This document shows positions 53,755-64,000 of a stretch of 64,000 bases of DNA, one piece after another (within the stretch, counting starts at the first letter, position 1; every line of letters begins with the position of its first letter). This DNA comes from Rahnella rivi (GTDB lineage Bacteria; Pseudomonadota; Gammaproteobacteria; Enterobacterales; Enterobacteriaceae). Where the stretch lies: the NCBI RefSeq assembly GCF_019049655.1, contig NZ_JAFMOX010000056.1, forward strand, positions 62,001-126,000. The letters are read 5' to 3'. A program made the translations under genes and the position numbers. The notes under the pieces were generated by a model. The model saw only the letters and a program-made list of their open reading frames with translations. It was not told the origin of the DNA and made no database searches.

Positions 53755-55248
53755 TCAGTTTTGGAAAGGATTTCTGCTTTTCTGCGCAACTGGCGCTGTG
53801 GTGGTTGCGCTGGCTCTTTCAGTGCGCGGTGCAGTTGCCTGCGTGCCGTCACTGTTATAGCCGTCAGCCGCCGCATCCTGATTTGGCGTTTCAGGCGCAA
53901 CCTGATCCGGCGCCGTAGGTACCGGTTTACCCAGCGCACCATTAAGTGCCAGCAGGTCACTTTCGTTCAGTGTACCCAGCGCTGACTTGATGTTCAGCTG
54001 GTTAATCAGATAGGTATAACGCGCGCTGGAAAGCTGTTGCTTGGCGTTGTACAGCGTGGTGGTGGCATCGAGCACATCAACGATAGTTCGGGTACCGACC
54101 TGGTAACCGGCTTCCATTGCATCTAAAGAACTCTGAGCAGAAACAACGGCTTGTTTATAAGCGTTGATGCTGCTGATAGAGGCAGAGATGTTGTTGAAGG
54201 AGGAACGAACGGTTTGAACCACGCTGCGGTGTGCGCTTTCAAGCTGTTCGCTTGCACCCACGAAGTTGTACTGAGCCTGTTTCACCTGAGACGTGACAGA
54301 ACCGCCGCTGTACAGAGGCAGAGAGAAGCTTAGGCCAATTTTATTCTGGCCAGCATCGGCATCCTGATAGCTTGAAGCGCCACCGGTTTTGTCGCCGTTG
54401 TATTTGGTGTTGCTGATGCCGGTAGAGGCAGTCAGATCTACCGTTGGCATATGACCGGTTTCAGCATAACGGATTTGCTCGCGAGCCAGATCTTGTGACA
54501 GACGTGCTGACAGCAAGCTCAGGTTACGGCTTTCGGCTTCTTTCAACAGCGTGGCGACCGGTTGCGGGCGCGTGGTGTTGAAATTGTCAACGTTGAGAGA
54601 AGACAGTTGCGGATAATAAGTCCCGGTCACCTGACGCAGGGATTCCAGCGCATTATCCAGGTTGTTGCGTGCGGTAACTTCATTCGCCAGCACGGTGTCG
54701 TATTGTGAACGGGCGTTCTGCACGTCAGTGATGGCAACCAGACCCACGTTAAAACGCTGAGTGGTTTGATCTAACTGACGGTAAATAGCCTGTTTCTGCG
54801 CTTCGGTATAAGAGAGTGAATCGATCGCACTCAATACATTAAAATAGGCCGTCGCAGAATTAAGGATCAAAGATTGTTGATCCGTCTGATAAGACACATC
54901 CTGAATACCGGCACTTTTTTCCTGCAACGTTAGGGCGCGCCATTTTGACATATCAAAAAGGGTCTGCGTTAATTGCAGGCTGGCGCTGCCAACATTGCTG
55001 TTTACGCCATTCGCATCGCGGTAACCATTGGTATAACCATAATCCGCACCCAAACCGAGTTGCGGTAATAAAGGACTGCGGCTTTCGTTAATTTTTTCGA
55101 ATGCGGCATCCCGGTCAGCAGCTGATTTACGCAGGTCGGGGTTACTCGTCCTGGCCTGCTGATAGACCTGCATCAGGTTTTCGGCCTGGCTTATCGTACT
55201 AAAGCCGCCCAGGCTGAGTCCGATGAGAAGGGGGAGCAGTTTCTTCAT
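53755..55248 (-). CDS. tolC: Outer membrane efflux channel TolC
   Basis: A 497-residue precursor (E. coli 493) with a signal peptide cleaved at about residue 22 (TISQA before ENLMQVYQQA). Two internal structural repeats, each with alternating beta strands and long helices, form the trimeric channel-tunnel used by AcrAB-type pumps and type I secretion. The second of two close ATGs (55248) has the proper six-base spacing from AAGGA. The C-terminal tail (after about 450) is Pro/Thr/Ala-rich and divergent, as is common. It is divergent from nudF. Confidence 0.97.
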   Translation of the reverse strand: MKKLLPLLIGLSLGGFSTISQAENLMQVYQQARTSNPDLRKSAADRDAAFEKINESRSPLLPQLGLGADYGYTNGYRDANGVNSNVGSASLQLTQTLFDMSKWRALTLQEKSAGIQDVSYQTDQQSLILNSATAYFNVLSAIDSLSYTEAQKQAIYRQLDQTTQRFNVGLVAITDVQNARSQYDTVLANEVTARNNLDNALESLRQVTGTYYPQLSSLNVDNFNTTRPQPVATLLKEAESRNLSLLSARLSQDLAREQIRYAETGHMPTVDLTASTGISNTKYNGDKTGGASSYQDADAGQNKIGLSFSLPLYSGGSVTSQVKQAQYNFVGASEQLESAHRSVVQTVRSSFNNISASISSINAYKQAVVSAQSSLDAMEAGYQVGTRTIVDVLDATTTLYNAKQQLSSARYTYLINQLNIKSALGTLNESDLLALNGALGKPVPTAPDQVAPETPNQDAAADGYNSDGTQATAPRTERASATTTAPVAQKSRNPFQN

Positions 55249-55481
55249 TTGCATTCCTTGTTGTGCAGCAATGTTGTTATGTATGGTGACGCAGTCAAAT
55301 AATCGAATAGACGCGGATTCTAGCAGAGACAGGCTAGCGGGTAGGTTGGCTTAACGTGCCTTACCCGCGGAATGAGCCTAAATCTATCACAAACAACCTT
55401 GATTATTATTAACGCATTTTCATCAAATTGACCTCAAAAGGCGATAAATTACCTTTATGAGGCATTAAAGGAGAACGCTCC
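55249..55481. promoter_or_regulatory. tolC-nudF divergent promoter region
   Basis: 233 bases. AT-rich sequence with TTGATTATTATTAACGC and TTACCTTTATGAG-like stretches near 55400-55460 may hold the nudF promoter. Regulators such as MarA and Rob act on tolC in E. coli, but no box could be assigned with confidence by eye. Confidence 0.35.
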
Positions 55482-56117
55482 ATGTCTTCATTTAAAAGTT
55501 CACCGGTAAGTTTCGGCAAAGATGATGTAGAAATTATTGCACGTGAGCCACGATATAAAGGTTTTTTTTCTATTATTGCATATCGGTTTCGCCATCGTTT
55601 GTTTAATGGCGAGATGAGTGGCGAGGTTGTACGTGAGGTTTTTGAACGCGGGCATGCCGCGGTGTTATTACCTTATGATCCGTCACGCGATGAGGTGGTG
55701 TTGATCGAGCAGATCCGCATACCATGTATTGATTCCAGTGATACACCATGGCTTCTGGAGATGGTCGCCGGTATCATTGAAGAGGGCGAAACGGTAGAAG
55801 AAGTCGCCCGCCGTGAAGCGCTGGAAGAAGCGAACATCGTGGTGAAGCGTTGCAAACCGGTGCTGAATTATTTAGCCAGCCCCGGCGGTACCAGCGAACG
55901 TCTTTCCATTATGGTCGGTGAAGTCGACGCCACAACGGCAGAAGGAATTCACGGTCTGGAAGCAGAGAATGAAGACATCCGGGTACACGTCGTCAGCCGC
56001 GAGCAGGCTTACCGCTGGGTGGAAGAAGGAGCGATAGACAATGCGGCATCAGTGATTGCTCTGCAATGGCTGCAACTGCACTATGAATCCCTGAGAAAAG
56101 AGTGGGCCAACGAATGA
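55482..56117 (+). CDS. nudF: ADP-ribose pyrophosphatase NudF
   Basis: A 211-residue (E. coli 209) Nudix hydrolase that splits ADP-ribose into AMP and ribose-5-phosphate. The Nudix box is [20 protein letters not shown] with the metal-binding REALEE core. The ATG has AAAGGAG upstream. It is the first gene of nudF-yqiB-cpdA-yqiA-parE. Its stop overlaps the yqiB start (ATGA). Confidence 0.96.
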   Translation: MSSFKSSPVSFGKDDVEIIAREPRYKGFFSIIAYRFRHRLFNGEMSGEVVREVFERGHAAVLLPYDPSRDEVVLIEQIRIPCIDSSDTPWLLEMVAGIIEEGETVEEVARREALEEANIVVKRCKPVLNYLASPGGTSERLSIMVGEVDATTAEGIHGLEAENEDIRVHVVSREQAYRWVEEGAIDNAASVIALQWLQLHYESLRKEWANE

Positions 56118-56539
56118 TTAAGCGCTATACCCCTGATTTCCCTGAAATGATGAGATTGTGTGAAACCAATTTCGCACAATTGCGACGTTTAATGCCGCGC
56201 ACCGATGAGCCCGGCGAAACAGTGACATATCAGGTAAGTAGCGCCAAGTATCGTCTGACGATCCTCGAATCGACACGCTATACGTCTCTGGTGGAGATAA
56301 AACAAACGGCACCTGCGGTCAGTTACTGGAGTCTGCCGTCGCTGACGGTTCGGCTTTATCATGATGCGATGGTGGCTGAAGTGTGTGCAAGTCAGCAGAT
56401 TTTCCGCTTCAAAGCACGTTATGATTATCCTAATAAAAAGTTGCATCAGCGTGATGAAAAGCATCAAATTAACCAGTTTCTTGCGGACTGGCTGCGTTAT
56501 TGCCTTGCGCACGGAGCGATGGCAATTCCGGTTTGTTAG
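56114..56539 (+). CDS. yqiB: DUF1249 protein YqiB
   Basis: A 141-residue (E. coli YqiB 140) cytosolic protein of the DUF1249 family. Recognisable segments are [20 protein letters not shown] and [17 protein letters not shown]. The start overlaps the nudF stop by four bases, implying translational coupling. It lies between nudF and cpdA, as in E. coli. No function is known. Confidence 0.93.
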   Translation: MIKRYTPDFPEMMRLCETNFAQLRRLMPRTDEPGETVTYQVSSAKYRLTILESTRYTSLVEIKQTAPAVSYWSLPSLTVRLYHDAMVAEVCASQQIFRFKARYDYPNKKLHQRDEKHQINQFLADWLRYCLAHGAMAIPVC

Positions 56540-56566
56540 ACAGACTTCAATAACAAGGGAAACGAT

Positions 56567-57397
56567 TTGGAAAGCCTGTTTAAACTGCCTTTGGTAAATG
56601 GGGCCAAAGTCAGAGTTCTACAGATTACAGATACCCATCTTTTTGCCGGTGAAGATGAAACGTTGTTGGGCGTGAATACGTTTAACAGCTATCGCGCGGT
56701 GCTGGACGCTATAAAGGCGCAGCAGCGTGAAGTCGATATCATCGCCGCGACGGGGGATTTGGCTCAGGATCAGTCGGTGGCGGCATACCAGCAGTTTTGC
56801 CGTGGCATCAGTGAACTGCCTGCGCCTTGTGTCTGGCTTCCGGGAAACCATGATTTCCAGCCAGCGATGTTTGAAACCCTGCGCGAAGCCGGGATCATCC
56901 CGTCGAAGCACGTGCTGGTTGGCGAACACTGGCAAATCATTCTGCTTGATACTCAGGTATTTGGCGTGCCTCACGGCGAGCTGAGCGAATATCAGCTGGA
57001 GTGGATGGAGCGCTGCCTGCAGGCCTGGCCTGACCGCTACACCCTGCTGATGTTGCATCATCATCCGTTGCCCTCCGGGTGTACCTGGCTCGATCAGCAC
57101 AGCCTGCGCAACGCGCACATGCTGGCCAATACGCTGGTGAACTACCCGAAAGTGAATACGCTGCTGTGCGGGCATATTCATCAGGAACTGGATCTCGACT
57201 GGTATGGCCGTCGCTTGTACGCCACGCCATCAACCTGCGTACAGTTCAAACCTCACTGCACCAATTTTACGATTGATACCGTTGCACCGGGCTGGCGTTA
57301 TCTGGATTTGTATCCGGATGGTCGCGTTGAGACGCAGGTATTTCGTCTCGAATCCACAGAGTTTCATCCCGATACGGAATCGGACGGCTACGAATGA
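56567..57397 (+). CDS. cpdA: 3',5'-cyclic-AMP phosphodiesterase CpdA
   Basis: A 276-residue (E. coli 275) calcineurin-like metallophosphoesterase that hydrolyses cAMP and so tunes CRP activity. The metal-binding motifs appear in order: DTHL, GDLAQD, GNHD, HHHP and GHIH. It begins with a TTG codon, preceded by a good AAGGGAA ribosome binding site; the resulting [10 protein letters not shown]-terminus matches E. coli. Its end overlaps the yqiA start (ATGA). Confidence 0.96.
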   Translation: MESLFKLPLVNGAKVRVLQITDTHLFAGEDETLLGVNTFNSYRAVLDAIKAQQREVDIIAATGDLAQDQSVAAYQQFCRGISELPAPCVWLPGNHDFQPAMFETLREAGIIPSKHVLVGEHWQIILLDTQVFGVPHGELSEYQLEWMERCLQAWPDRYTLLMLHHHPLPSGCTWLDQHSLRNAHMLANTLVNYPKVNTLLCGHIHQELDLDWYGRRLYATPSTCVQFKPHCTNFTIDTVAPGWRYLDLYPDGRVETQVFRLESTEFHPDTESDGYE

Positions 57398-57975
57398 ATA
57401 CCCTTTTGTATCTGCACGGGTTTAACAGTTCGCCTAATTCCGCCAAAGCCACGTTAATGAAAAACTGGCTGGCGGAAAATCATCCGGCCATCGAGATGGT
57501 GATCCCCCAGCTTCCGCCGTATCCGTCCGAAGCGGCAGAACAACTGGAAACACTGGTGATTCAACATGCCGGTAAAAAACTGGGCATTGTCGGCTCCTCG
57601 CTCGGCGGCTATTACGCGACCTGGTTGTCGCAGTGTTTTGCCGTCCCCGCGGTGGTGGTGAACCCGGCGGTGAAGCCTTATGAGCTGCTGATCGACTTTC
57701 TCGGGCAAAATGAGAACCCCTACACCGGCCAACAATATGTGTTAGAGTCACGCCACGTTTACGATCTGAAAGTGATGCAGATCGAACCGCTGGAGTCACC
57801 GGATTTACTCTGGTTATTACAGCAAACGGGCGATGAAGTTCTCGATTACCGTCAGGCTGTGGCCTATTACACCACCTGTCGCCAGACGGTCGAACCCGAG
57901 GGAAATCATGCATTTGTCGGCTTTGAACGCTATTTTTCGCCGATTGTCGATTTCCTCGAACTGGCCGCAGACTAA
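57394..57975 (+). CDS. yqiA: Esterase YqiA
   Basis: A 193-residue (E. coli 193) alpha/beta hydrolase. The nucleophile serine is in GSSLGGYYA, and the catalytic histidine in EGNHAF near the C-terminus. E. coli YqiA is active on palmitoyl-CoA and small esters. The ATGA overlap with cpdA implies coupled translation. parE follows after 115 bases. Confidence 0.95.
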   Translation: MNTLLYLHGFNSSPNSAKATLMKNWLAENHPAIEMVIPQLPPYPSEAAEQLETLVIQHAGKKLGIVGSSLGGYYATWLSQCFAVPAVVVNPAVKPYELLIDFLGQNENPYTGQQYVLESRHVYDLKVMQIEPLESPDLLWLLQQTGDEVLDYRQAVAYYTTCRQTVEPEGNHAFVGFERYFSPIVDFLELAAD

Positions 57976-58084
57976 TATCGCAGGGTGACGTTTCCCCCGG
58001 ATTTTTGGCGTCTGCGCGCTGCCAGTGCTTTCCTCCCGCCCACATACTGTATCGTTAGCCCACAAACCTATGAGCCACGAATAA

Positions 58085-59986
<1,902 letters not shown>

Positions 59987-60005
59987 TCCCTCAGCATGTT
60001 CCAAA

Positions 60006-60040
60006 AAAAATGCCGGACGCTTTGCAGCTCCGGCATTTTT
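60006..60040. terminator. Bidirectional terminator between parE and ygiN
   Basis: AAAAATGCCGGA (60006-60017) and TCCGGCATTTTT (60029-60040) pair over 12 bases. Confidence 0.9.
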
Positions 60041-60067
60041 GTTTTCTGATCCGCGCAGATCTTACGA

Positions 60068-60373
60068 TTACGCTTTTTCGATAATATGGATCACTACATC
60101 CAGCACGTCGGCTTTAATGTTTTCGCGGTGTTTGTCCATGTGCGCTGCCTGCTGATGCGCTTCAAGATGCGCCAGGCTTTCCCAGTCTTCCAGCATGAAA
60201 ATGGAATCAGGTACGGTTTTACGCCATGGGATCTGGCCGTTGAAATCAATGTAAGGCTCATAGCGATGGCAGCCTTTCTCTTCGAGAACGCTGGGCAACA
60301 GCGCGGTAATCTTTTCCATAACCGACTCACGACGGCCCGGTTTTACTTTGATTTCGGCGATAACAGTGATCAT
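60068..60373 (-). CDS. ygiN: Quinol monooxygenase YgiN
   Basis: A 101-residue (E. coli 104) antibiotic-biosynthesis-monooxygenase (ABM) ferredoxin-like protein. The sequence MITVIAEIKVKPGRRESV and the WESLAHLEAHQQ helix are family-typical. In E. coli it oxidises menadiol and is thought to form a quinone redox cycle with MdaB. The ATG at 60373 follows GAGG; it is 31 bases after the mdaB stop, so the two form an operon. Confidence 0.94.
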   Translation of the reverse strand: MITVIAEIKVKPGRRESVMEKITALLPSVLEEKGCHRYEPYIDFNGQIPWRKTVPDSIFMLEDWESLAHLEAHQQAAHMDKHRENIKADVLDVVIHIIEKA

Positions 60374-60404
60374 AACTACCTCATTACACGAATGACTTTT
60401 TACC

Positions 60405-60992
60405 TTAGGCCTGACCGAACACATTTTCAAGGTGTGCACGATAACGGGCGAAATCACCTTCGACGTCAGGTTGCTTGATCACATCGTTACACATGAACGT
60501 CGGCAGGGTGTCCAGGCCGATGAACTGGTTGGCTTTATGCTGCGCAAGGTACACGCCGTCAACGCCCACGCCGTGGAAGAACTGTTCTTTATCTTCGAAC
60601 GCTTCCAGCGGTGCGTTCCAGGTGACGGAAAGCATGTAGCATTTGCCCTGTAACAGGCCGCCGGAACCGTATTTTTTCGCGGCATCAGAACGGGTACGGC
60701 CATCGCTGGCGTACAGTTTACCGTGGCCTTCGGTGAAGACTTCATCGATGTATTTTTTCAGCGTCCACGGCATGCCCATCCACCAGCCCGGTTGCTGATA
60801 AATGATGGCGTCGGCCCACAGATAGCTTTCGATTTCGGTTTGCACGTCGTAACCCTCTTCCAGCACAGTGACGCGTACGTCATGGCCTTTATCGCGAAGA
60901 AAGCTGGTGGCGACGTCGGTCAGGCTGTTGTTCAGCGCGCCTTTCGAGTGGGCAAAGGTTTTACCGGCATTGATGATCAGGATGTTGCTCAT
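60405..60992 (-). CDS. mdaB: NADPH:quinone oxidoreductase MdaB
   Basis: A 195-residue (E. coli 193) flavodoxin-fold FAD enzyme (MSNILIINAGKTFAHSKG) that reduces quinones with NADPH in two-electron steps. The signature PGWWMGMPWTLKKYIDEVF and GVGVDGVYLAQHKAN are conserved. The ATG at 60992 follows AAGGAAAAC and gives the family N-terminus; a 120-codon upstream extension crosses the promoter and was rejected. It is divergent from parC. Confidence 0.95.
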   Translation of the reverse strand: MSNILIINAGKTFAHSKGALNNSLTDVATSFLRDKGHDVRVTVLEEGYDVQTEIESYLWADAIIYQQPGWWMGMPWTLKKYIDEVFTEGHGKLYASDGRTRSDAAKKYGSGGLLQGKCYMLSVTWNAPLEAFEDKEQFFHGVGVDGVYLAQHKANQFIGLDTLPTFMCNDVIKQPDVEGDFARYRAHLENVFGQA

Positions 60993-61315
60993 GGAGTTTT
61001 CCTTAAATTGAATTCTGGGCGTCAGGCTGTTACCACACAGTGTACCCAACCCGGTATCGCGAAAAAATGTGATATTGCGCACAAGACTATTGACGCAGAT
61101 GCAATAATTGACCGTTTTAGCTGACAAATGAGCGCGATGCCTGACCGGTAATTGCTTAAAAACAACGCATAAACACAGCAACTGTGACAGCAATACGGCA
61201 GATGATGTACTATCGCGGACATCATTGCCTCGCGGCGGGTGCCTTTGCGTGCCCGCGCGGCAAGCTTCCTTAATTTCCAAAACGATAACGCCACGGGTCT
61301 GAGGATTAAACATCA
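60993..61315. promoter_or_regulatory. mdaB-parC divergent promoter region
   Basis: 323 bases. A CRP-like site (61068-61083) and AT-rich DNA lie on the mdaB side. The parC side has GCGGGT...ACCCGC-like GC-rich sequence near 61235-61260 but no sure promoter. parC starts at 61316 with GAGG about 15 bases upstream. No ORF is seen. Confidence 0.45.
61068..61083. promoter_or_regulatory. CRP-like site upstream of mdaB
   Basis: TGTGA-TATTGC-GCACA matches the CRP consensus at nine of ten fixed positions, centred about 83 bases upstream of the mdaB start. Confidence 0.45.
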
Positions 61316-63589
61316 ATGAGCGAAATGACTCATGACGGAACAGAGCGTTTAGCACTGCACACGTTTACTGAGAACGCCTATCTCAACTATTCCATGTACG
61401 TCATCATGGACCGCGCGCTGCCGTTTATCGGTGACGGCCTCAAGCCGGTGCAACGCCGTATTATTTACGCGATGTCCGAGCTGGGCCTGAGTAATAACGC
61501 CAAATTTAAAAAATCCGCCCGTACGGTGGGTGACGTGCTGGGTAAATACCATCCGCACGGCGACAGCGCCTGTTATGAAGCGATGGTGCTGATGGCTCAG
61601 CCGTTCTCCTACCGTTATCCGCTGGTTGACGGGCAGGGTAACTGGGGTGCGCCGGATGACCCGAAATCCTTCGCGGCGATGCGTTATACCGAATCACGTC
61701 TGTCTAAATATGCAGAAGTGCTGCTGCGTGAGCTGGGTCAGGGTACGGTGGATTATGTCCCGAACTTTGACGGCACCATGCAGGAGCCGAAAATGCTGCC
61801 TGCGCGTCTGCCGAACATTTTGCTGAACGGCACCACCGGCATTGCCGTGGGGATGGCGACGGACATTCCGCCGCACAACATTCGGGAAGTGGCGGCCGCG
61901 GCAGTGGCGCTGCTGGAAAAACCGGGCAGCTCGCTGGATGACCTGCTGGAATTTGTGCAGGGTCCGGATTTCCCGACCGAAGCCGAAATCATTACGCCGC
62001 GCAGCGAAATCCGCAAAATGTACGAATCGGGCAAAGGCTCGGTGCGCATGCGTGCGGTCTGGCATAAAGAAGACGGCAGTGCGGTGATCACCGCGTTGCC
62101 GCATCAGGTGTCTGGCGCGAAAGTGCTGGAGCAAATCGCCAGCCAGATGCGGGCTAAAAAACTGCCGATGGTCGAAGATCTTCGTGACGAATCCGATCAC
62201 GAAAACCCGACCCGCCTGGTGGTGGTGCCGCGTTCCAACCGTATCGATCTCGATCAGGTCATGAATCACCTGTTCGCCACCACCGATCTGGAACGCAGTT
62301 ACCGCATTAACATGAATATGATCGGTCTGGATCATCGTCCGCAAGTGAAAGGACTGGTGGAAATTCTGACCGAATGGCTGGCCTACCGCCGTGATACCGT
62401 GCGCCGCCGCCTGAACTTCCGTCTGGATAAGGTGCTTAAGCGCCTGCATATCCTTGAAGGTTTACTGACGGCGTTCCTGAATATTGATGAAGTTATTCAC
62501 ATCATCCGTACCGAAGACGAACCCAAACCGGTGTTGATGCAGCGTTTCGAACTGTCAGATACGCAGGCTGAAGCCATCCTTGAGCTGAAATTACGCCACC
62601 TGGCAAAACTCGAAGAAACCAAAATTCGGGGTGAGCAGGACGAGCTGGCGAAAGAACGCGATCAGCTGCAGGCGCTTCTGGGCTCTGAACGCAAACTCAG
62701 CACGCTGATCCGCAAAGAAATTCAGGCTGATGCCGAATCCTTTGGTGATGAACGCCGCTCACCAATAACGGAACGCGAAGAAGCTAAAGCGATGAGCGAG
62801 CACGACATCCTGCCGTCAGAGCCGGTGACTATCGTCTTGTCTGAATCGGGTTGGGTACGCAGCGCCAAAGGCCACGACATTGACGCCGCCGGGCTGAGCT
62901 ACAAAGCCGGTGACAGCTTCCGCGCTGCCGCCAGAGGCAAGACCAATCAGCCGGTGGTGTTTATCGACTCCACCGGGCGCAGCTATGCACTCGATCCAAT
63001 GACGCTGCCTTCCGCTCGAGGGCAGGGTGAGCCGCTGACCGGGAAGCTGACACCGCCGCCGGGCGCCACCATCGAACACGTTCTGATGGCGCAAGACGAT
63101 CAGAAACTGCTGATGGCCTCCGATGCGGGCTACGGCTTCGTCTGTACTTTCAACGATTTAGTGGCGCGTAACCGTGCCGGTAAAGCGATGATTACTCTGC
63201 CGGACAACGCCAAAGCCTTTGCGCCAATCGAACTCAATGGCGCCGACGACATGCTGCTGTCCGTGACGGCGGCGGGGCGCATGCTGTTATTCCCGGTGGC
63301 TGATTTGCCGCAGTTGTCGAAGGGCAAGGGTAACAAAATTGTTTCAATCCCATCGGCGCAGGCCGCTTCCGGCGAAGACAAACTCGCCTGGTTGCTGGTG
63401 TTGCCACCGCAGACGTCGATCACGTTGCACGTCGGAAAACGCAAACTGGTGCTGCGTCCTGAAGATTTGCAGAAATTCCGCGCTGAACGCGGGCGCAAGG
63501 GAACCCTTCTGCCACGTGGCCTGCAACGAATCGATCGCGTCGAAGTGGATGCGCCGGTTCGCAGCAAAGGTGGCGACAGCGAAGAATAA
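61316..63589 (+). CDS. parC: DNA topoisomerase IV subunit A ParC
   Basis: A 757-residue (E. coli 752) breakage-reunion subunit. The quinolone-resistance region [14 protein letters not shown] has the sensitive residues Ser84 and Glu88 (E. coli Ser80/Glu84). The active-site tyrosine is in MRYTESRLS (Y124). The C-terminal beta-pinwheel runs from about residue 500. It is separated from parE by the inverted mdaB-ygiN pair. Confidence 0.97.
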   Translation: MSEMTHDGTERLALHTFTENAYLNYSMYVIMDRALPFIGDGLKPVQRRIIYAMSELGLSNNAKFKKSARTVGDVLGKYHPHGDSACYEAMVLMAQPFSYRYPLVDGQGNWGAPDDPKSFAAMRYTESRLSKYAEVLLRELGQGTVDYVPNFDGTMQEPKMLPARLPNILLNGTTGIAVGMATDIPPHNIREVAAAAVALLEKPGSSLDDLLEFVQGPDFPTEAEIITPRSEIRKMYESGKGSVRMRAVWHKEDGSAVITALPHQVSGAKVLEQIASQMRAKKLPMVEDLRDESDHENPTRLVVVPRSNRIDLDQVMNHLFATTDLERSYRINMNMIGLDHRPQVKGLVEILTEWLAYRRDTVRRRLNFRLDKVLKRLHILEGLLTAFLNIDEVIHIIRTEDEPKPVLMQRFELSDTQAEAILELKLRHLAKLEETKIRGEQDELAKERDQLQALLGSERKLSTLIRKEIQADAESFGDERRSPITEREEAKAMSEHDILPSEPVTIVLSESGWVRSAKGHDIDAAGLSYKAGDSFRAAARGKTNQPVVFIDSTGRSYALDPMTLPSARGQGEPLTGKLTPPPGATIEHVLMAQDDQKLLMASDAGYGFVCTFNDLVARNRAGKAMITLPDNAKAFAPIELNGADDMLLSVTAAGRMLLFPVADLPQLSKGKGNKIVSIPSAQAASGEDKLAWLLVLPPQTSITLHVGKRKLVLRPEDLQKFRAERGRKGTLLPRGLQRIDRVEVDAPVRSKGGDSEE

Positions 63590-63609
63590 CGCGCGGGCTT
63601 CATGGCACT

Positions 63610-63633
63610 GACAGGGCACATTTGTGCCCTGTC
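63610..63633 (+). terminator. Hairpin after parC
   Basis: GACAGGGCACA/TGTGCCCTGTC forms an 11-base perfect stem with a two-base nominal loop, 21 bases after the stop. No strong T run follows. Confidence 0.6.
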
Positions 63634-63805
63634 TACGTTGTAGAGTTCAGCTATTGTTTGAGACTGTTGTGCAGTGCAAAGATTTTACATTTGTATAAAC
63701 AAAACCGTTGTATAGCGTTGAATCAGGCTTGAGAATAGCTCAGCGCACGGGATCTGAACTGCAAAGGTTTCTTACCGGCTTCGGCTGTAGTTTTAAGAGG
63801 ATGTT

Positions 63806-64000
63806 ATGTTATTTATTTTACGACTGATAATCGTGGTGATTTACTCGATCCTGGTGAGTATTTTTGGCTGTATTTATTGTCTGTTCAGCCCGCGTAATCC
63901 GAAGCATGTGGCGACGTTTGGTAAGTTATTTGGTCATCTGGCCCCCGTTTTCGGCCTGACCGTTGAAAAGCGTATTCCCGCACAAGCGCTGAATAACGGT
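63806..64000 (+). CDS. plsC: 1-acyl-sn-glycerol-3-phosphate acyltransferase PlsC (5' part)
   Basis: The first 65 codons are present; the gene runs off the right edge. MLFILRLIIVVIYSILV is the N-terminal membrane segment of PlsC, followed by LFSPRNPKHVATFGKLFGHL, as in E. coli. The enzyme makes phosphatidic acid from lysophosphatidate. The ATG at 63806, with AAGAGG five bases before it, is used; an ATG at 63801 opens a short frame that stops after eight codons. The catalytic HX4D motif lies beyond the window. Confidence 0.93.
   Translation, partial: MLFILRLIIVVIYSILVSIFGCIYCLFSPRNPKHVATFGKLFGHLAPVFGLTVEKRIPAQALNNG

Noticed and set aside
60993..61355. A long N-terminal extension of mdaB
   Set aside because: It would run through the parC promoter and start; the ATG at 60992 has a good ribosome binding site and the family N-terminus.
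61694..62449. A 251-codon open frame antisense to parC
   Set aside because: Histidine- and glutamine-rich antisense shadow with no start signal.

Overview
The window is a chromosomal stretch from a member of the Enterobacterales, most like the Yersiniaceae (Rahnella, Ewingella, Serratia or Rouxiella type). Nearly every protein is a close, full-length match to a known enterobacterial protein, and several blocks keep the gene order of Escherichia coli: ygjR-ygjP-rlmG-fadH; ileX-mug-rpoD-dnaG-rpsU-tsaD-plsY-folB-uppP-cca-ygiM-ygiF-glnE-hldE; ubiK-ribB; tolC-ygiB-ygiC; nudF-yqiB-cpdA-yqiA-parE; mdaB-ygiN-parC-plsC. The genus call is inference. I saw no transposase, prophage, CRISPR array or rRNA.

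Left part (1-11172): ygjR (cut by the window edge), ygjP, rlmG and fadH. They are followed by a convergent pair, a DSF-type fatty-acid signal synthase (rpfF) and an FI-PAS-GGDEF-EAL cyclic-di-GMP protein (rpfR), which together look like a complete diffusible-signal quorum-sensing module. The periplasmic beta-glucosidase gene bglX and the small membrane protein gene yjcB come next. Candidate FadR and CRP operators sit in the fadH-rpfF gap, and a perfect CRP palindrome lies upstream of yjcB.

Maltose block (11173-26961): malT, malPQ, malGFE and malK-lamB-malM lie together, whereas E. coli splits them between two loci. MalT boxes sit in both divergent promoter regions. The malQ-malG gap holds two small unrecognised ORFs, and the lamB-malM gap holds an inverted-repeat element.

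Small accessory block (27067-29713): an AraC-type regulator, a DUF2000 protein, a PAP2-type periplasmic acid phosphatase with a strong Pho box and a hairpin over its ribosome binding site, and an alkyltransferase. gdhA and tRNA-Ile2 follow.

Right part (31482-64000): housekeeping genes. They include the macromolecular synthesis operon (rpsU-dnaG-rpoD), tRNA modification and repair (tsaD, cca), envelope lipid and LPS precursors (plsY, uppP, hldE, plsC), nitrogen control (glnE), an FMN riboswitch with ribB, tolC-ygiBC, the nudF-to-parE operon, the mdaB-ygiN redox pair, parC and the start of plsC.
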